Below are positions 1 through 9,056 of a stretch of 64,000 nucleotides of DNA, piece by piece (position 1 is the stretch's first letter; the number at the start of each line of letters is the position of its first letter). Source of the stretch: Pontiellaceae bacterium B12227 (GTDB taxonomy: Bacteria > Verrucomicrobiota > Kiritimatiellia > Kiritimatiellales > Pontiellaceae); NCBI GenBank assembly GCA_029432775.1, contig JAROAZ010000013.1:91025-155024 (forward strand), in the 5' to 3' direction. The position numbers and the translations under genes are program-made. The notes beneath the pieces are model-generated. The model worked only from the letters and a program-made list of their open reading frames with translations, was not told the origin of the DNA and made no database searches.

Positions 1-11
1 ATACGAAAAAA

Positions 12-359
12 ACAGGCAGGGCGGTAAGCCGGATTCTGTTCTCCTTTCGGAGTCAGTCATTTATCTAGTGCGCTCAACCCGCGACTGTTAGCGATGCGAG
101 CAGCATCATCGTCGCCTATTTGATCTTGCTCCGGACGGGGTTTACCATGCGACCATCGTTACCTTTGGTCCGGTGGGCTCTTACCCCACCATTTCACCCT
201 TACCCCGGCGAACCGAGGCGGTATATTTTCTGCGGCACTTTCCATCCCATGCGATCTGGCACATGGGTTCCCGCGTTAACCACGGGACGTCCTGCCCTGC
301 GGAGTCCGGACTTTCCTCCCTCCGCCGAAACGGAGAGCGACCGATACACCCTGCCTGTC
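12..359 (-). ncRNA. rnpB: RNase P RNA (bacterial class A)
   Basis: This is the catalytic RNA of RNase P, which matures tRNA 5' ends. Read on the minus strand it begins with the P1 strand and the conserved GAGGAAAGTCCGGACTCC block (plus strand about 303-320). It ends with the conserved CAGAATCCGGCTTAC block (plus strand about 24-38). The two P1 strands, at 12-21 and about 349-358, are complementary. A T-run on the minus strand at 4-10 would serve as terminator. Exact ends are inferred from P1 pairing. Confidence 0.95.
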
Positions 360-370
360 AAAAAATTGTT

Positions 371-446
371 AGGTTTTAAGTGTTAAGTTTTAAGCACCTA
401 TCGAAACCGCAATTTCTTAAGACCTAAACCTTAACCACTTAAAACT
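371..446. repeat. Inverted repeat of TTTTAAG/TGTTAAG words
   Basis: The gap between rnpB and the next gene holds a left arm (about 372-395) made of the words GTTTTAAGTG and TTAAG. A right arm (about 417-446) is its approximate reverse complement. About 20 bp of non-repetitive sequence lies between them. It could act as a hairpin or terminator. The word-based build resembles other intergenic repeats in this window. Confidence 0.6.
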
Positions 447-449
447 GAA

Positions 450-1166
450 TTATCCACGTTCCGGCGGATTGTAGACGATACGTCCACAGAAGTTACACGC
501 CACGATCTTGGCCGGATTACGCGCATCGTTGGTGACCTGAGGAGGCAGTTTCATGTGGCATCCACCGCAATGTCCTCCGGGCTCAACCATTACAACTGCA
601 AAATCCTTCTTATTGTTCAGAATACGGGTGTATTTCTGCAGGAGATCTTTATCACATCCGGCAGCGGCGCGCATGCGATCAGCTTTCATACCTTCAATTT
701 TTTCCTGAAGATAGGCGGCGCGTTCGTCGAGTTCTTCCAGCTCGTCGGCAATGCCTTCACGCTCTCCACTCAACTTTTCTTCGCACTCGGCAACGATGGC
801 TTTACCGGACTCCAGGTCTTCCATCAGCTTGATTTCTTTTTCCTCAAGCGCTTTGATTTCGTCCTCAACGGCACCGATTTCTTTAACAAAAGCCCGATAT
901 TGCTCATTGGTCTGAGCTTCCATCTGCTGGTTTTTGTATTTGGTGACCTTTTCCTTGAGGGATTCCACCTCAAGCTCCTGCTCTTTCAGCGTGGCCTCGG
1001 TGTGCTTTCTGCTATCAAGCGCCATATCGAGCTTTTTCTTTGACCCGCTCAGTTGCGCTTCAATATCGCTCTTCCGCTGCGGGATATCGCGGATTTCCCG
1101 CATGAGCTTAATCAGTTTACGATCCTTCTTCTGCAAGGCATAAATCGGTTCCAACGGATGCGACAC
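450..1166 (-). CDS. Coiled-coil protein with C4 zinc ribbon
   Basis: This cytoplasmic protein of about 238 residues consists of a long, charged coiled coil (roughly residues 10-175) and a C-terminal C4 zinc ribbon. The ribbon shows CGGC and CNFC pairs, matching the zf-RING_7/DUF164 family. Family members are widespread but biochemically ill-defined; a nucleic-acid or protein scaffold role is inferred. I chose the GTG start at 1166 because AGGAGG lies 6 nt upstream. The TTG two codons earlier abuts the ribosome binding site. It is read in the same direction as pyrE, 80 bp upstream. Confidence 0.85.
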   Translation of the reverse strand: MSHPLEPIYALQKKDRKLIKLMREIRDIPQRKSDIEAQLSGSKKKLDMALDSRKHTEATLKEQELEVESLKEKVTKYKNQQMEAQTNEQYRAFVKEIGAVEDEIKALEEKEIKLMEDLESGKAIVAECEEKLSGEREGIADELEELDERAAYLQEKIEGMKADRMRAAAGCDKDLLQKYTRILNNKKDFAVVMVEPGGHCGGCHMKLPPQVTNDARNPAKIVACNFCGRIVYNPPERG

Positions 1167-1250
1167 AGGCAACCTCCTATATTCAATTTCTAAAAAACAA
1201 GCTTCGTAACGTACTCGTTCGATTTGAACAAGTCAAAGCGATCGAGAGAC

Positions 1251-1826
1251 TTATTTACTGCCGGGATGCACCAGCTCAAGGCCTTCTTTACAGAGCGGGC
1301 ATTCGGCCGGATCATATGTTACCGGTTCAATATTCAGCAGGCTCACCAACGGTGCTTCAAACTCGGCTTTTCCGCCACTGCGATTGACCAGAATGCCGAT
1401 CGCCGCCACCTCACCACCATTTTCTTCAACAATATCGATGGTCTCCTGAACGCGCCCTCCACGGGTGACCACGTCCTCGGCAATAACAAACCGTTCTCCC
1501 TTACTGATCTTAAACCGGCGAAGCACCAGTTTATTATCTTCTTTTTCCACGAAAATGAAGCGAACCCCGAGCGCACGGGCCACATCATGACCGATCGTGA
1601 TGCCCCCCATTGCCGGTGCTATTACGGTATCCACCTGCAGGTCTTTCAGCTCTTCCTTCATTTTCTCAACCAACGCTTCGCAGAGCTGTCCAGCAATACG
1701 CGGATACTGCAATACCAACGCACATTGGAAAAACTGGTTACTGTGCAGGCCGGAACGCAATTCGAAATGCCCATTGAGCAGTGCACTGGTTTCTTCAAAG
1801 AGTTTAAGTACTTCTTCCTGTTTCAT
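1251..1826 (-). CDS. pyrE: Orotate phosphoribosyltransferase
   Basis: This enzyme transfers the phosphoribosyl group of PRPP to orotate, giving OMP in de novo pyrimidine synthesis in the cytoplasm. The PRPP-binding signature FVIAEDVVTRGGRVQETI is intact near residues 115-132. The FVEKEDNK segment fits the family's catalytic lysine loop. The length of 191 residues is normal. GGGAG lies about 6 nt upstream of the ATG. The C-terminal CPLCKEG tail is common in longer bacterial PyrE proteins. Confidence 0.93.
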   Translation of the reverse strand: MKQEEVLKLFEETSALLNGHFELRSGLHSNQFFQCALVLQYPRIAGQLCEALVEKMKEELKDLQVDTVIAPAMGGITIGHDVARALGVRFIFVEKEDNKLVLRRFKISKGERFVIAEDVVTRGGRVQETIDIVEENGGEVAAIGILVNRSGGKAEFEAPLVSLLNIEPVTYDPAECPLCKEGLELVHPGSK

Positions 1827-1935
1827 TTCATCTCCCGTTTAAAAAAATGGTTAATCAACTACCGAAGCAGTCTTCCACAATCGGCCCGATTCCGTCCATT
1901 GGAATCTCACAAATCCCCCATTTTTATATAAAAAA

Positions 1936-1963
1936 GAGGCACCCTGGCAGACAGGGGACCTCT
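1936..1963. terminator. Terminator hairpin after nrfA
   Basis: A GAGG...CCTC stem with an inner CCCT/AGGG stem is followed on the minus strand by TTTTTTATA, ending the nrfHA transcript. The plus side also carries a T-run after CTCAATA, so it may work in both directions. A near copy of the 15-bp palindrome (TTCCG...TGGAA) lies at 1890-1904. Confidence 0.7.
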
Positions 1964-1990
1964 CAATATTTTTTTCCGGGGGATGGAAAA

Positions 1991-3427
1991 TTATTTATTC
2001 AGCAACTTCAGTGCTTCAACCTGACCCTGTCGGGCATAGTCCGCAGCTTCAGCCAGAATACGGGCCGCTTCCTGCGGTGCATGGAAGCCCATGGAATTTT
2101 CTGCGGCAATGTAGTCCAGACGCCACTGCGCTTTGCGCTGCATTTCGAGCGCTCCATTCAGCTGCTCAGCTGTAGCTCCGGCCTTCTTGGCCTCCATAAT
2201 CGCATCCATCAAGTCATTCAGGGCCTCACCACCTCGCAGCAACAGCTTGTAGTTGGTTTGTTGAATATTATCAACCAGGTCCAGAATTTCCTGCTCCGAT
2301 TTGCGATGGCAGGTCTGACAGGCGCGGTTAACATTCAACAGCGGACTGCGCACCCAGTGATCAGAAACTTTTGACGCTCCGTCACGCATGTAAGGCATAT
2401 GGCAGTCAGAACAGGAAACGCCGCTCCGGGCATGAACACCCTGACTCCAAAGCTCAAACTCCGGATGCTGCGTTTTCAGAATCGGAGCACCGGTTTCCTT
2501 ATGCTTATAGTCATAGAAACGTTCGCCATTGCTCAGCTTGGTTTCATCCCATTCCTTTTCGAGATCTTCCATTTTCAAACCGTTGCTCCACGGGAACGTA
2601 AGCGGGAAATCGGAAGAGCAGTAGTATTCCACATGGCACTGACCGCAGACAAAGGAGCGCATTTCATTGCGGGTAGAGTCTTCGTTCGGATCGTATGGCT
2701 CGGAACGGGAACCCTGTCGCCAGATTTCAATGGAAGGAATGGCCGGAACAGGCGCATCGGAGTTGGCCAGCTTTTGGATACCTTCTATGAATCCGGGACG
2801 GGTCACGCGAATGGCCATTGAATCCGGATCATGACAATCCACACAGGAAACCGGATGACCGTGCCCCATATCGTGCGCCATTTTGTTCAATTCCTGATAC
2901 GACATCTTGTTCGTTTTCTTCATTCCGGCCATCGCGTCGCCGTCACCCAGCTTACGATATACCGGCATGATCGAGGCGTGACAGTGAATGCAGGAACCGG
3001 ACTGCTTCACATTATGACGCTTCGTTTCCTCCTGATCGCTCAGCATATAGGCGTGTCCGCGGCGATCGCGGTAGTCGATGGAAAAGGCATAACCCAGGAA
3101 CATGCGCTTCAGCCAGTGCAGCTCCGGACGGTTGATCTTCTGCTCCGGAAGCGCTTCGCTTCCGCCATGGCCGCCGAAGGTGGTTTTTGTTGCCAGAGCC
3201 GTACGCTTGTAACCATCGTACTGCTTCGGCCAGTTTTTGCCCCACTCTGCCGGATCAGTCGTATCTTCGGTTACTTCGACCACACGCACATAGCGGTTCT
3301 TCGCCTCTGATTTGCGTTCGAAAATATTTGTCAATAACGCCGTCACCAACGCCGCCGCAATGGCAACAACAATGATGAGTCCGATAAATATTCCGGCACT
3401 TCCCTGCTTATTTTTCAGCTTACTCAT
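1991..3427 (-). CDS. nrfA: Cytochrome c nitrite reductase catalytic subunit (c552)
   Basis: This pentaheme periplasmic enzyme reduces nitrite to ammonium with six electrons. An N-terminal anchor helix (residues about 11-34) is followed by five heme motifs: CIHCH (146-150), CVDCH (195-199), CGQCH (261-265), CSDCH (339-343) and CQTCH (370-374). The first heme site has histidine in place of the lysine of classical CXXCK NrfA, placing it with CXXCH-type NrfA proteins. The HVEYY segment after heme 3 is typical. The start overlaps the end of nrfH by 8 nt, so the two are probably translationally coupled. Confidence 0.95.
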   Translation of the reverse strand: MSKLKNKQGSAGIFIGLIIVVAIAAALVTALLTNIFERKSEAKNRYVRVVEVTEDTTDPAEWGKNWPKQYDGYKRTALATKTTFGGHGGSEALPEQKINRPELHWLKRMFLGYAFSIDYRDRRGHAYMLSDQEETKRHNVKQSGSCIHCHASIMPVYRKLGDGDAMAGMKKTNKMSYQELNKMAHDMGHGHPVSCVDCHDPDSMAIRVTRPGFIEGIQKLANSDAPVPAIPSIEIWRQGSRSEPYDPNEDSTRNEMRSFVCGQCHVEYYCSSDFPLTFPWSNGLKMEDLEKEWDETKLSNGERFYDYKHKETGAPILKTQHPEFELWSQGVHARSGVSCSDCHMPYMRDGASKVSDHWVRSPLLNVNRACQTCHRKSEQEILDLVDNIQQTNYKLLLRGGEALNDLMDAIMEAKKAGATAEQLNGALEMQRKAQWRLDYIAAENSMGFHAPQEAARILAEAADYARQGQVEALKLLNK

Positions 3428-3929
3428 GATTTTCCCTTTCCCTTTTCACTCCTAAATCCGCTCCGCCGATACTGGTCGGCAACGCCCCGTGACCCACCGA
3501 TGCATGACAATGCACACAACTGATGGCATCTGGATCTGACTCATCCCGCTTAAACATTTCATGAACCATGTCATCATGACACTCAACGCAGTTATGTTGC
3601 AGAATACGGTGGTTCTTGCCCTTAATCATGATGGGCTCGTGAAAATCCTGCGTGGTAAATGCTTTGGAGTGATGCCAGCCGTTTTCCGCCTTCGCGATGT
3701 ATTTCCCGACAAAGTCATGAGGAAGATGACAATCAACGCATCCAGCCACAGCATGATGACTCGATTTCTGCCAGGAATCATACTGCACATTCATAATATG
3801 GCAGTTGGCACAGGCGGCCGGATCCGTACTGAAATAGGACAGCCCTTCCGCATATCGAAAGGTAAATGCCCCGGAACCCACCAGTATACCCAGCAGTACG
3901 CCCAGTATGATCGCCTTTTTCTTCAACAT
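3420..3929 (-). CDS. nrfH: Cytochrome c nitrite reductase small subunit (quinol oxidase)
   Basis: NrfH is a membrane-anchored tetraheme cytochrome of the NapC/NirT family. It oxidises menaquinol and passes electrons to NrfA. One N-terminal transmembrane helix (about residues 5-25) precedes four heme sites: CANCH (40-44), CVDCH (64-68), CVECH (114-118) and CVHCH (138-142). The ATG at 3929 begins MLKKKAII directly before the helix and has AAGGGG upstream. An upstream in-frame start at 3983 would add 18 residues in front of the anchor and is less likely. The product is 169 residues, normal for the family. Confidence 0.93.
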   Translation of the reverse strand: MLKKKAIILGVLLGILVGSGAFTFRYAEGLSYFSTDPAACANCHIMNVQYDSWQKSSHHAVAGCVDCHLPHDFVGKYIAKAENGWHHSKAFTTQDFHEPIMIKGKNHRILQHNCVECHDDMVHEMFKRDESDPDAISCVHCHASVGHGALPTSIGGADLGVKRERENHE

Positions 3930-4099
3930 CCTCTTAACCCCTTGTGTTGGATCCCATAAAAAGCGGACAGATATACCCGACAATTATGCTCACCTTACAT
4001 ACATTTAAGAAGATGACGGATCATCTCCGGTATGTGAAGAATTAAATCCGCATCAACCTTATTGGCATACCGTTTCAATAAGCATAGAAAACAACTTGC

Positions 4100-4114
4100 T
4101 TCCACTCCTTGGAA
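4100..4114. repeat. 15-bp palindrome copy, intergenic
   Basis: TTCCACTCCTTGGAA lies 41 bp upstream of mtaB in the divergent nrfH-mtaB gap. It is one of the window-wide TTCCA-N5-TGGAA copies. Confidence 0.8.
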
Positions 4115-4154
4115 AACGTAAGAGAGTCAGCCCTTTCGAACAAAGGTTTTTATC

Positions 4155-5444
4155 ATGACCACCAACAACCTGCAAACATATCTCGTCAATGTATTAGGCT
4201 GCAAAGTCAACCAATACGATGCCCAGCAAATCGAACAGCTGCTCGAGCGCTATGGATTAAACAAAACGGAACAATCCGACCATGCGGATATCATCGTCGT
4301 TCACACCTGCGGTGTAACTGCAGCAGCGGCCCAGAAATCGCGCCAGACCATTCGGAAAATGCAGCGCAACAACCCGTTGGCGCACGTGATTGTAACCGGT
4401 TGTGCGGCCACAGATGAACTGACGCATATTGATCAGGACCCCGTATTCCGCGTTCCGGCCGGCTCCGACTGGCTACAGCGGCTAGCGGAGCAGCTCGACT
4501 CGTTGGCTATGCCGAAACAACACGGCGTCGACGGCATCGAAACCGACACGTTTACCATTTCCCGCTTCGGCGACCACACCCGTGCCTTCCTGAAGGTGCA
4601 GGACGGTTGCGATATCGGCTGTTCTTTCTGCATCATTCCTCAGCTGAGAAAAGAACCGCGCGACAAAGCCATCGAAGATGCCGTCCGCGAAGCCACGGCT
4701 CTCACCGAAGCCGGCTACCGCGAGATCGTCGTCACCGGCGTCAGCGTCGGGCTCTACGGCCGGGGTCGCGGCTCTTCGCTCGCTGAGATGCTCCGCAACC
4801 TCGTGGAAATTCCAGACATTGGAAGAATCCGGCTTTCAAGCCTGCACCCCGGCGAACTGACCGACGAACTGCTCGAAGTCTGGTCCGGCTCGCCCCGCAT
4901 TATGCCGCATCTGCACCTCTCCCTGCAGTCCGGATCCGATGCCGTTCTGCACGCCATGCGCCGCGGCTACACCGCCGCAGAATATTACGATGCCGTCGAA
5001 CGCGCCCGCACCGCGCTGGACAATCCCGCTTTCACCACCGATGTCATTGTCGGCTTCCCCGGCGAAACCGACACCTATTTTGATGAATCCTATGCCTTCT
5101 GCAAAAAGGTCGGGTTCTCGCAAATGCACGTCTTCACCTATTCCCCCCGCCCAAAAACCATGGCCGCAAAAATGGCTAACCAGATCAATGGCGCGCTCGC
5201 CATGGAACGTAGCGAACGGCTGCGAGAGCTCGGGGAACAGATGGCGCTCGAATACCACAACCAGTTCCTCAACAGCGAAGTTGATGTGCTCGTGGAACGA
5301 ATTAAAGAGGGAAAAGCCACCGGTTATTCCCGGCACTACATCCCCGCAGAGTTCCAATGTTCGGAAGATCAGCAAGGTAAAGTGGTCCCGATTCACGTCA
5401 CGGAAACAACCGCCACAGGCATTTCGGGGATGAATAGACTTTAA
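4155..5444 (+). CDS. mtaB: tRNA threonylcarbamoyladenosine methylthiotransferase (MtaB-type)
   Basis: This radical-SAM enzyme adds a methylthio group to t6A37 of ANN-decoding tRNAs. The N-terminal UPF0004 domain begins with NVLGCKVNQYDAQQI, typical of MtaB, and has cluster cysteines at GCK, TCG and GCA. The radical-SAM cluster motif CDIGCSFC follows near residues 154-161. A TRAM-like beta domain occupies the last 60 or so residues. The length of 429 residues is normal. A 15-bp palindrome copy at 4810-4824 is read through as IPDIG. Confidence 0.9.
   Translation: MTTNNLQTYLVNVLGCKVNQYDAQQIEQLLERYGLNKTEQSDHADIIVVHTCGVTAAAAQKSRQTIRKMQRNNPLAHVIVTGCAATDELTHIDQDPVFRVPAGSDWLQRLAEQLDSLAMPKQHGVDGIETDTFTISRFGDHTRAFLKVQDGCDIGCSFCIIPQLRKEPRDKAIEDAVREATALTEAGYREIVVTGVSVGLYGRGRGSSLAEMLRNLVEIPDIGRIRLSSLHPGELTDELLEVWSGSPRIMPHLHLSLQSGSDAVLHAMRRGYTAAEYYDAVERARTALDNPAFTTDVIVGFPGETDTYFDESYAFCKKVGFSQMHVFTYSPRPKTMAAKMANQINGALAMERSERLRELGEQMALEYHNQFLNSEVDVLVERIKEGKATGYSRHYIPAEFQCSEDQQGKVVPIHVTETTATGISGMNRL
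4810..4824. repeat. 15-bp palindrome copy inside mtaB
   Basis: TTCCAGACATTGGAA is translated in the phase that gives IPDIG within the radical-SAM domain. The reading frame is undisturbed. Confidence 0.8.
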
Positions 5445-5478
5445 CCTTTCACCCTGCTTTACCTATATTCCTCCACCT

Positions 5479-6363
5479 ATGAGGGAAACGAACAATAACA
5501 GAGACACCGGAGTTCGCGTTTGGCAGGAAAAACTGCTCGACCGCTCCATCCGCCGCAGCCGCAAATTAAAGCGACTCAAGGAGGCGGTCGGCTCATCGCT
5601 GAACCTCCAATGCCTGGAAATCAGCGAAGGCGATGGAACCATCAGTGCCCAGTTGCGCACACTGGGCGGTAGCTGGAAAACGGCACCGGTCTCCAAAGAA
5701 GCGGCCGACTCCATCAGCTACAGCCTCAGCGAAACCCTCGTCCCGCTGGAAAATGAAAAACTGCCGTTCGAGGATCATACCTTCGACCGGCTCATCATTG
5801 TGGATGCGCTCAAACGCTTTGATGACGACTATGAATTTCTCCACGAATGCCACCGGGTGCTCAAAAACGACGGATGGCTGATCATCGCGGAAGCCCGCCG
5901 TGTGCCGATCAGCCTGACATCACTCCTACAGCACCTGTTCCGGCTCACTCCCGCCAATCAGGGCGCCTGGCGCAACGGATATAAACAACAGGAACTCTTC
6001 GATAAACTCAAAGATGGATATGATGTTCCGGAAATCGGGGTCTATTCCAACGGGTTGCTGGAATCCACGGCCACCTTTGGCGAAGCCATCCAGAAGATGT
6101 TCACCCCGCTTCCCTACTGGCTGATGCAGGAACAGCTGCCTCAAAGTGAATTCAAACGCTTTCAGCGTCTGCAGGCACTTGGAAGTGCCGCATACCCCCT
6201 GCTCTGGCTGCTCGCTCAGTTCGAATTTATTCCCGGCCATAAACTGCTCGTCCGCAGCCGGCGGCGCCACTGGCGCCCGCGTCTTCAGCCCAAACTGATC
6301 GACGGCCGCTCCATTGCCGAAGCCGCCATCAACACCAAAATCGGAACGGCGGCTCCCTTTTGA
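5479..6363 (+). CDS. SAM-dependent methyltransferase-like protein
   Basis: The 294-residue product resembles class I methyltransferases of the Methyltransf_11 type. It has a beta-strand region near LQCLEISEGDG, then LPFEDHTFDRLIIVDALKRFDD and HRVLKNDGWLIIAEARR. The last of these is the usual strand 5 region after motif III. The glycine-rich SAM loop is weak (SEGDGT), so activity is not certain. The substrate is unknown. A near copy of the palindrome lies at 5605-5619 (LQCLE). Its stop overlaps the TTG start of rnc. Confidence 0.7.
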   Translation: MRETNNNRDTGVRVWQEKLLDRSIRRSRKLKRLKEAVGSSLNLQCLEISEGDGTISAQLRTLGGSWKTAPVSKEAADSISYSLSETLVPLENEKLPFEDHTFDRLIIVDALKRFDDDYEFLHECHRVLKNDGWLIIAEARRVPISLTSLLQHLFRLTPANQGAWRNGYKQQELFDKLKDGYDVPEIGVYSNGLLESTATFGEAIQKMFTPLPYWLMQEQLPQSEFKRFQRLQALGSAAYPLLWLLAQFEFIPGHKLLVRSRRRHWRPRLQPKLIDGRSIAEAAINTKIGTAAPF

Positions 6364-7067
6364 TCGTATCCCCCTATAAAAAACTGGAAAGCGCCATCGG
6401 CTACCGCTTTAAAAAGAAAGCGCTGCTCGAACTGGCTGTAACCCATCCATCCTACCGCTACGAAAACGAAAACATCGATGACGACAATCAGCGCCTCGAA
6501 TATCTGGGCGATGCGGTGCTCAGCCTGATGGCCGCGGAGCACCTGTTTAAAAACCACCCCGATTCCCGTGAAGGCGATATGTCCAAACTGCGCAGCCGGC
6601 TCACGCAGGACCGCAAGCTGGCGCAGATCGGCGCCACCATCGGCATCAGCGAGTTTCTGCTGCTCGGCGTCGGTGAGCGTAAAAACGGCGGAGCCGAACG
6701 CGCCTCCAATCTGGCCGATGCCGTCGAAGCCATTATTGGAGCCGCCTGGACCGACGGCGGAGCCCGCGCCGCCAACAAAATTTTCAAGAAGGTCTTTCTT
6801 CCGGAGCTTGGAGAAATCCAGGAAGCGCCCGTCAAAAAGAGCAATCCCAAAGGGGCTTTGCAGGAACTGGCCCAGAGCCAGGGCCACGGTATTCCGGAAT
6901 ACGAAACCATTGAAACCACCGGCCCCGAACACGACCGCTGCTTCACCGTTGAAGTATCCGCCTGCGGAAGAAAATGGAAGGCCCAGGCCGGAAGTAAACG
7001 CGAAGGCGAGCGCCTCGCCGCCTTCCAGGCATTGGAAGAATTATCTGCTCAGGAAAAGCAGGACTGA
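6360..7067 (+). CDS. rnc: Ribonuclease III
   Basis: RNase III cleaves double-stranded RNA in rRNA and mRNA maturation. The catalytic signature NQRLEYLGDAVL is present near residues 43-54, and the second acidic patch lies at NLADAVEAIIGA. A C-terminal double-stranded RNA-binding domain starts near NPKGALQELAQ and ends with GEGERLAA-type residues. The start is TTG, overlapping the TGA stop of the preceding gene, so the pair is likely translationally coupled. The C-terminal FQALEE is encoded by a 15-bp palindrome copy at 7023-7037. Confidence 0.95.
   Translation: MIVSPYKKLESAIGYRFKKKALLELAVTHPSYRYENENIDDDNQRLEYLGDAVLSLMAAEHLFKNHPDSREGDMSKLRSRLTQDRKLAQIGATIGISEFLLLGVGERKNGGAERASNLADAVEAIIGAAWTDGGARAANKIFKKVFLPELGEIQEAPVKKSNPKGALQELAQSQGHGIPEYETIETTGPEHDRCFTVEVSACGRKWKAQAGSKREGERLAAFQALEELSAQEKQD
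7023..7037. repeat. 15-bp palindrome copy at the end of rnc
   Basis: TTCCAGGCATTGGAA is read as FQALE in the last turn of the double-stranded RNA-binding domain. Confidence 0.8.
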
Positions 7068-7388
7068 TTAAAGCGCATACGTTTCGAGTTCCACGTCTTC
7101 GGCCTCGCCGGTTCCATAGTAATCGCGATCTTCGCACATCGGGCAGCTTCCTGCCTGTGTTTTTTCAACCAGGGTTTCTTCCAGCGGAGCCGCACAGTCC
7201 GGGCAGGATTTACCCTTAACATGTTCGTCTACTGACTGCCCTTTCGGCAGTGAAAAGATGGCGGTACAATCCTCGCACTCATAGAGCGTCACGGAGTCCT
7301 TTTCCGACTCCGTATAGCCATAGAATTCAGTTTCACAGGTGCGGCAGGTAAGCGATTTTTTCTTAACGAATACGTTTTTCAGTTCCAT
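7068..7388 (-). CDS. Zinc-ribbon protein of unknown function
   Basis: This 106-residue acidic protein has four CxxC pairs: CRTC, CEDC, CPDC and CPMC. That suggests two zinc ribbons. I do not recognise a named family. It is the last gene in a minus-strand run behind the oligopeptide transporter genes, 22 bp after oppF. It converges with rnc, sharing the boundary at 7067/7068. GGAG lies about 8 nt before the ATG. Confidence 0.65.
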   Translation of the reverse strand: MELKNVFVKKKSLTCRTCETEFYGYTESEKDSVTLYECEDCTAIFSLPKGQSVDEHVKGKSCPDCAAPLEETLVEKTQAGSCPMCEDRDYYGTGEAEDVELETYAL

Positions 7389-7410
7389 GGAAGTACTCCG
7401 GACTTACAGT

Positions 7411-8220
7411 TTAAAAGGCGGGCACAGCGGAGAGCAGCTTACGGGTATAGTCATGCTGAGGATGATCAATGACATCCTCTACATCGCCCATTTCAACGAT
7501 TTCGCCGTTATACATGACGGCCACACGGTCGCACACATTCCGGACCACGGCAAGGTCGTGACTTACAAACAGGAAGGCGAGATTGCGTTTGGCGCGCAAT
7601 TCTTCCAACAGCTGGAGAATTTCCGCCTGTACCGAAACATCCAGCGCCGAGACCGGCTCATCAGCAACCACCAGATCGGGGTTCAAGGCCAGAGCCCGGG
7701 CAATACAGATCCGCTGCCGCTGGCCGCCGGAAAATTCGTGCGGATAGCGCCAGGCCCAATCGGCCTTCAGGCCGACCGCTTCAAACAGCTCAACCACACG
7801 CTCTTTGCGCTCGGCTTTATTTGCTTCGATTTTATGAACATTCAGCACATCAACAATCGCGCTGCCGACCTTCATGCGCGGGTTCAGCGATCCATAGGGA
7901 TCCTGAAAAATCATCTGCACTTCCTGACGATAGGTTTTCAGTGCCCGCCCTTTGAGCGATGCGACATCAACGCCATTAAAATCAATCGTACCCGACGTCG
8001 GGTCGGTCAGCCGGATAATCGCCTTGCCCAGCGAACTTTTACCGCAGCCGCTTTCACCCACGAGGCCGAATATTTCGCCCGGCTTGATATGAAACGAAAC
8101 ATCATTTACGGCGTGAACAGAATCCTTGCCGTGCCCGTAGATCACGTTCAGCTTCTTAACATCGAGCAGTGTATTGCCCCGCGCCCGGCCGGCGTACTTT
8201 GAGCTCATCGTGGCATCCAC
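7411..8220 (-). CDS. oppF: Oligopeptide ABC transporter, ATP-binding protein
   Basis: This cytoplasmic ATPase is one of two that drive dipeptide/oligopeptide import. Walker A (GESGCGKSSLGK), the ABC signature (FSGGQRQRI), Walker B (LVVADEPVSALD) and the switch histidine (FVSHDL) are all present. The length of 269 residues is slightly short because the C-terminal OppF extension ends soon after QHDYTRKLLSAVP. The start overlaps oppD by 16 nt. Confidence 0.92.
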   Translation of the reverse strand: MDATMSSKYAGRARGNTLLDVKKLNVIYGHGKDSVHAVNDVSFHIKPGEIFGLVGESGCGKSSLGKAIIRLTDPTSGTIDFNGVDVASLKGRALKTYRQEVQMIFQDPYGSLNPRMKVGSAIVDVLNVHKIEANKAERKERVVELFEAVGLKADWAWRYPHEFSGGQRQRICIARALALNPDLVVADEPVSALDVSVQAEILQLLEELRAKRNLAFLFVSHDLAVVRNVCDRVAVMYNGEIVEMGDVEDVIDHPQHDYTRKLLSAVPAF

Positions 8221-9056
8221 CTTTTCATTTCGTCGTCGATCTCTTCCGGCGATGTTTTTTTCGCAGCAGAAGGCTTCAAACGCGGCACGGCGGCCATCAG
8301 GTGTTTGGTGTATTTATGCTGCGGGTCATCCAGCACCTGACGCGTTGCACCCTCTTCAACAATCCTGCCTTTTCTCATTACGCAGACGCGGTCCGCCAGG
8401 TCAGAAACAATTCCTAGGTTGTGGGTGATCATCAGCGTGGAGAGCCCGACCTTTTCGCTGAGCTCTTTCAGCAGATTCAGGATTTCCCGCTGCACCGTGA
8501 CGTCCAGCGCGGTGGTCGGCTCGTCTGCCACCAACAGTTCCGGCGAGCAGGCCAGCGCCATCGCAATCATACAGCGCTGCAACTGACCGCCACTCATCTG
8601 GTGCGGATAGGCTGCTGCAAGACGGTCCGGAAGATGAACGAGATCTAGCAAACGTCCGATTTCCGCTTTGCGGTCGAGGTCCTTGCGATGCAGCTTCAGC
8701 GCTTCTTCGATCTGCCAGCCGATCGTGAAGACCGGATTGAAGGAAACCATCGGCTCCTGAAAAATGTATGAGATCTGGCTACCGCGAATCTTGCGGAGTT
8801 CGCGGTCCGAAAGCTTGAGCATGTTGGAATTATTAAAAAGGATCTGCCCGCCGGCATACGTGGCCTGACGCGGTGCCAGCTTGGTGAGCGACAAAGCACT
8901 GATACTTTTTCCACTGCCCGATTCCCCCACCAGCGCAAGCGTTTCCCCGTGCGCAATGGAAAATGAAATTCCATCCACCGCCCGGACCCGGTCATCGCCG
9001 TGCCCGAAATGAACACGCAGATCCTTCACCTCTATAATGTTCTTGGAATCAATCAT
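8205..9056 (-). CDS. oppD: Oligopeptide ABC transporter, ATP-binding protein
   Basis: This is the second ATPase of the transporter. It shows Walker A (GESGSGKSISAL), the signature MSGGQLQR, Walker B (LLVADEPTTALD) and the switch motif MITHNLG. The C-terminal oligopeptide-transporter region includes HKYTKHLMAAVP. It overlaps oppC by 8 nt and oppF by 16 nt, so the block is a tight operon. Confidence 0.92.
   Translation of the reverse strand: MIDSKNIIEVKDLRVHFGHGDDRVRAVDGISFSIAHGETLALVGESGSGKSISALSLTKLAPRQATYAGGQILFNNSNMLKLSDRELRKIRGSQISYIFQEPMVSFNPVFTIGWQIEEALKLHRKDLDRKAEIGRLLDLVHLPDRLAAAYPHQMSGGQLQRCMIAMALACSPELLVADEPTTALDVTVQREILNLLKELSEKVGLSTLMITHNLGIVSDLADRVCVMRKGRIVEEGATRQVLDDPQHKYTKHLMAAVPRLKPSAAKKTSPEEIDDEMKRWMPR

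Noticed and set aside
120..386. Short open frames at the left end
   Set aside because: They overlap the RNase P RNA and its conserved blocks, so they are not proteins.
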